Shown in pieces: positions 20,746-22,819 of a stretch of 22,819 nt of DNA. The position numbers were made by a program, and so were the translations under genes. The notes under the pieces were generated by a model. That model made no database searches and was not told the DNA's origin. It was given only the letters and a program-made list of their open reading frames with translations. Source of the DNA: CAYTAP01 sp964435775 (lineage in GTDB: Bacteria; Planctomycetota; Phycisphaerae; Tepidisphaerales; Tepidisphaeraceae); the NCBI GenBank assembly GCA_964435775.1, contig CAYTAP010000063.1, positions 1 to 22,819 on the forward strand, read 5' to 3'. How positions within the stretch are numbered: the first letter of the stretch is position 1; every line of letters begins with the position of its first letter.

Positions 20746-22737
20746 ATGCGATTGCTGCCCGTCATTGCGTTACCTGGTTTACTGCTCATGCTGACCGCCT
20801 GCGCGACCCAGCGCACGCTGACCGTGGAGACCCATCCCGACGCCGACATCACCGTCGATGGCGCGGCGGCCGGGCATGGGACGATCACCCGGCAGTTCAC
20901 CTGGAAAAATGACAAGGATGTGCGCCACGTCGCCGCGACGCGACTGGGATACAAGCCCGCGACGGCGGATGTGACGCGCGATCATGCCGGGGATGTCGTC
21001 AGCCTCGATCTGACGCCNNNNNNNNNNAACATCGTGCCGCTTCCCGGCGTGGTCAGCATCGACGGGCGGATGGTGTCGCCCGATCCGGTGGACCACCTGA
21101 CGCGGGAATTGACCTTCACCATTGGCGAGGATGGGAAATGGACCGAACACGCCGTCAGCGTCGAGCGCCCGGGTTTTGAAACCGCCACGGCGACGATCCG
21201 CTGGAGCGACCCCAACCCGACGTACACGATCAATCTCGATCCAATGCGCAAGGACCTGGCGATCAGCACAACGCCGCCGGGCGCGATGGTGAGCATCGAC
21301 GGCAAGAGCGTTGGCGTCAGCCCGGTCAAGGTGAAGGCGCTTCCCTTTTTGATCAATCCGCAAACCAATGAATGGATTTCCAAGAAGGTGACTGCCACCA
21401 AACCCGGCTACGAGTCGGCGAGCGGCGTGATCGGGTGGGACAAGGGACAAAGCGATTACACGATCATCCTGAAACCCAGGAGCAAGACCGTCCGCATCAT
21501 CACGATTCCTCCCAACGCGGTCGTCAAGACCGAGGATGGGACGGTGCTGTCCAATGATCAGACGGGGACGGCGGTGGGGACGCTCACCTATGTGCCGATC
21601 GATGACAAGGGAACGTTGCCGACGCACGAGTTGACGATCACCAAGAAAACGGACGCGTCGGAATGGTATCCCGCGAAGCTCAACGTCGCCTGGGATGACG
21701 GCAAGAGCGATTACACCGTGACGCTCAAGGAAGTGCTCACGCGTCCAGTGGCGCTGGTCAGCGTCGAGGCACAGCGCACCGACGCCGGCTGGCGGCTTGT
21801 ACCCAGGACCACGACGACCCTCGCGATGAAGGATGTGACCGAAGGCCCGAATACGACGCCGCCGGTGCAGCTTCTTCGCGCCAACCGCGGGGAGTACATC
21901 GACTCCCTCACGATCAACCCCAATGGTAAGGACCTGCTCTATGCCGTGCTGACGAAAACCGACAAGGATGACTTCCTCTCGCAGCTTCGCACGATCAGCA
22001 CGCAGGGAACCGGTGGGGAAAGCCAGGTGAGCGATGGCCGCTCCCTTGAGCTTCAGCCAAGCTACACGCCCGATGGGTCGCGGATCATCTTCTCCTCCAA
22101 TCGCGCCGGGCGGATGAGCATCTGGTCGATGAGCGCCAGCGGCGCGCCCGGCATGACGCAACTGACCCTCGGCGACACCAACGACCTCTGGCCGAGCGTC
22201 GATGCCAATCCCAAGCCCAGGCTGTATTACGAACGCCTCGTGGACACGCGCCCCGACCCGCGGCTGTACATGACGCAGCTTGGCACGACGATCCGCACGG
22301 ACCTGACGACGCAATCGGGCATGCAGCCGCGCGTCAACCCCAAGGGCGACTCCATCGCCTTCACCCACGTCAACCCCCGCACCGGCAAGCGCGACATCTA
22401 CCGCATGAGCGACACCGGCGGCACGCCCGAGAACCTGACCAACACACCCGATGACGATGAATGCGATCCGGTGTGGAACCGCGACGGCACCAAAATCGCC
22501 TTCGCGTCCGATCGCGGCTTGAGCGCTGACAAGCAGCACAACTACGACATCTGGGTGATCGATCTGTCGCGCTCGGATCGGGCGGTGCAGGTGACGAGCA
22601 ACGGGTCATGGGATGATTCGCCGGCGTGGGATCCCAACGGCGGCGCGATCTATTTCCGCTCCAACCGCGGCGGCGAATGGGGCATCTGGCGAATCAATGT
22701 CGCCCGCGACGCCGCCACCCGAACAACCACCCCGTAA
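20746..22737 (+). CDS. Lipoprotein with four PEGA-like repeats and a six-bladed PD40/TolB-like propeller
   Basis: About 663 residues. The signal ends in a textbook lipobox, LTAC, with the lipid-bearing cysteine at residue 19. Four PEGA-like units of about 70 residues follow. Most hold a SIDG or TVDG turn, and units two to four end in a YT-x-x-L strand. A ten-N gap falls between units one and two. The C-terminal half has six WD40-like blades of PD40/TolB type, for example PSYTPDGSRIIFSSNRAG, PVWNRDGTKIAFASDRG and PAWDPNGGAIYFRSNRGG. PEGA modules are linked to surface-layer or envelope contact, and TolB-type propellers to envelope protein interactions, so an envelope scaffold is likely. ATG 20746 has GGAG nine bases upstream; the earlier in-frame start at 20683 would precede the signal peptide. 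Partner unknown. Confidence 0.88.
   Translation: MRLLPVIALPGLLLMLTACATQRTLTVETHPDADITVDGAAAGHGTITRQFTWKNDKDVRHVAATRLGYKPATADVTRDHAGDVVSLDLTXXXXNIVPLPGVVSIDGRMVSPDPVDHLTRELTFTIGEDGKWTEHAVSVERPGFETATATIRWSDPNPTYTINLDPMRKDLAISTTPPGAMVSIDGKSVGVSPVKVKALPFLINPQTNEWISKKVTATKPGYESASGVIGWDKGQSDYTIILKPRSKTVRIITIPPNAVVKTEDGTVLSNDQTGTAVGTLTYVPIDDKGTLPTHELTITKKTDASEWYPAKLNVAWDDGKSDYTVTLKEVLTRPVALVSVEAQRTDAGWRLVPRTTTTLAMKDVTEGPNTTPPVQLLRANRGEYIDSLTINPNGKDLLYAVLTKTDKDDFLSQLRTISTQGTGGESQVSDGRSLELQPSYTPDGSRIIFSSNRAGRMSIWSMSASGAPGMTQLTLGDTNDLWPSVDANPKPRLYYERLVDTRPDPRLYMTQLGTTIRTDLTTQSGMQPRVNPKGDSIAFTHVNPRTGKRDIYRMSDTGGTPENLTNTPDDDECDPVWNRDGTKIAFASDRGLSADKQHNYDIWVIDLSRSDRAVQVTSNGSWDDSPAWDPNGGAIYFRSNRGGEWGIWRINVARDAATRTTTP
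21018..21027. other. Assembly gap (10 N) between PEGA units one and two
   Basis: Ten N follow LDLTP and precede NIVPLPGVVSID. The equivalent join between units two and three (LDPMRKDLAIS) has about the same spacing, and the frame is kept, so the true length is probably close to ten. Confidence 0.95.
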
Positions 22738-22760
22738 ACCCGCGAGCGGCCTAATTGGTT

Positions 22761-22784
22761 TTCGTAGGGTGGGCACCGCCCACC
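22761..22784 (+). repeat. GTAGGGTGGGC hairpin repeat
   Basis: TTCGTAGGGTGGGC-ACC-GCCCACC: a GTAGGG leader joined to a short perfect GGTGGGC/GCCCACC hairpin. It lies 24 bases after the lipoprotein stop codon and could also help end its transcript. Confidence 0.65.
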
Positions 22785-22796
22785 ATCATCCGGAGC

Positions 22797-22819
22797 TTTC
22801 GTAGGGTCCGTGGTACTCC
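22797..22819 (+). repeat. Left arm of the GTAGGGTCC inverted repeat, cut by window end
   Basis: TTTCGTAGGGTCCGTGGTAC at 22797-22816 matches the left arm of the element at 13553-13633 almost exactly. The window ends before any right arm. It follows another GTAGGG hairpin by 12 bases. Confidence 0.7.

Noticed and set aside
20779..22539. Long minus-strand open frame of 586 codons opposite the PEGA lipoprotein
   Set aside because: Antisense shadow: no recognisable domain, and the plus strand encodes a clear signal peptide, PEGA units and propeller blades.

Overview
The window is GC-rich bacterial DNA with conserved core genes on both strands and many short hairpin repeats between them. Two adjacent GYF_2 proteins, a DUF6933 protein, an FHA protein with a C-terminal membrane segment, a PEGA plus beta-propeller lipoprotein and futalosine-route menaquinone genes together suggest Planctomycetota, probably class Phycisphaerae. 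That placement rests on gene content and was not tested phylogenetically. Three runs of exactly 10 N (12231, 19207, 21018) look like scaffolding placeholders, so this is probably a draft or metagenome assembly. No tRNA, rRNA, CRISPR array, transposase or phage gene was seen.

Left part (1-6196): a DUF6933 protein and a WYL-domain regulator lie beside a minus-strand set made of a DegT/StrS-type aminotransferase, a hydroxypyruvate isomerase-like TIM barrel and a NodB-like deacetylase. A divergent AraC-family regulator flanks this set. It looks like a regulated sugar or amino-sugar locus with no assigned substrate, and it is the best candidate here for an undescribed pathway. Middle (6239-12612): a full-length pyruvate carboxylase, a BamE-like lipoprotein, a DUF4214-FkbM methyltransferase fusion, and a VapBC-like toxin-antitoxin pair. 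The pair's promoter overlaps a perfect 16-bp palindrome, and its toxin is broken by an assembly gap.

Right part: a menaquinone cluster (UbiX/MqnM, MqnP prenyltransferase, MqnE aminofutalosine synthase), two tandem GYF_2 membrane proteins, RecO, an FHA protein, a FolD homologue and a large PEGA/beta-propeller lipoprotein. In FolD, three of the four classical active-site residues are replaced.

Two patterns cut across the window. Intergenic spaces hold at least four families of inverted repeats, some a few bases from stop codons. Several genes (mqnE, recO, folD, the antitoxin, possibly araC) have a -10-like hexamer ending about 6-8 bases before the start codon, which suggests leaderless transcripts.
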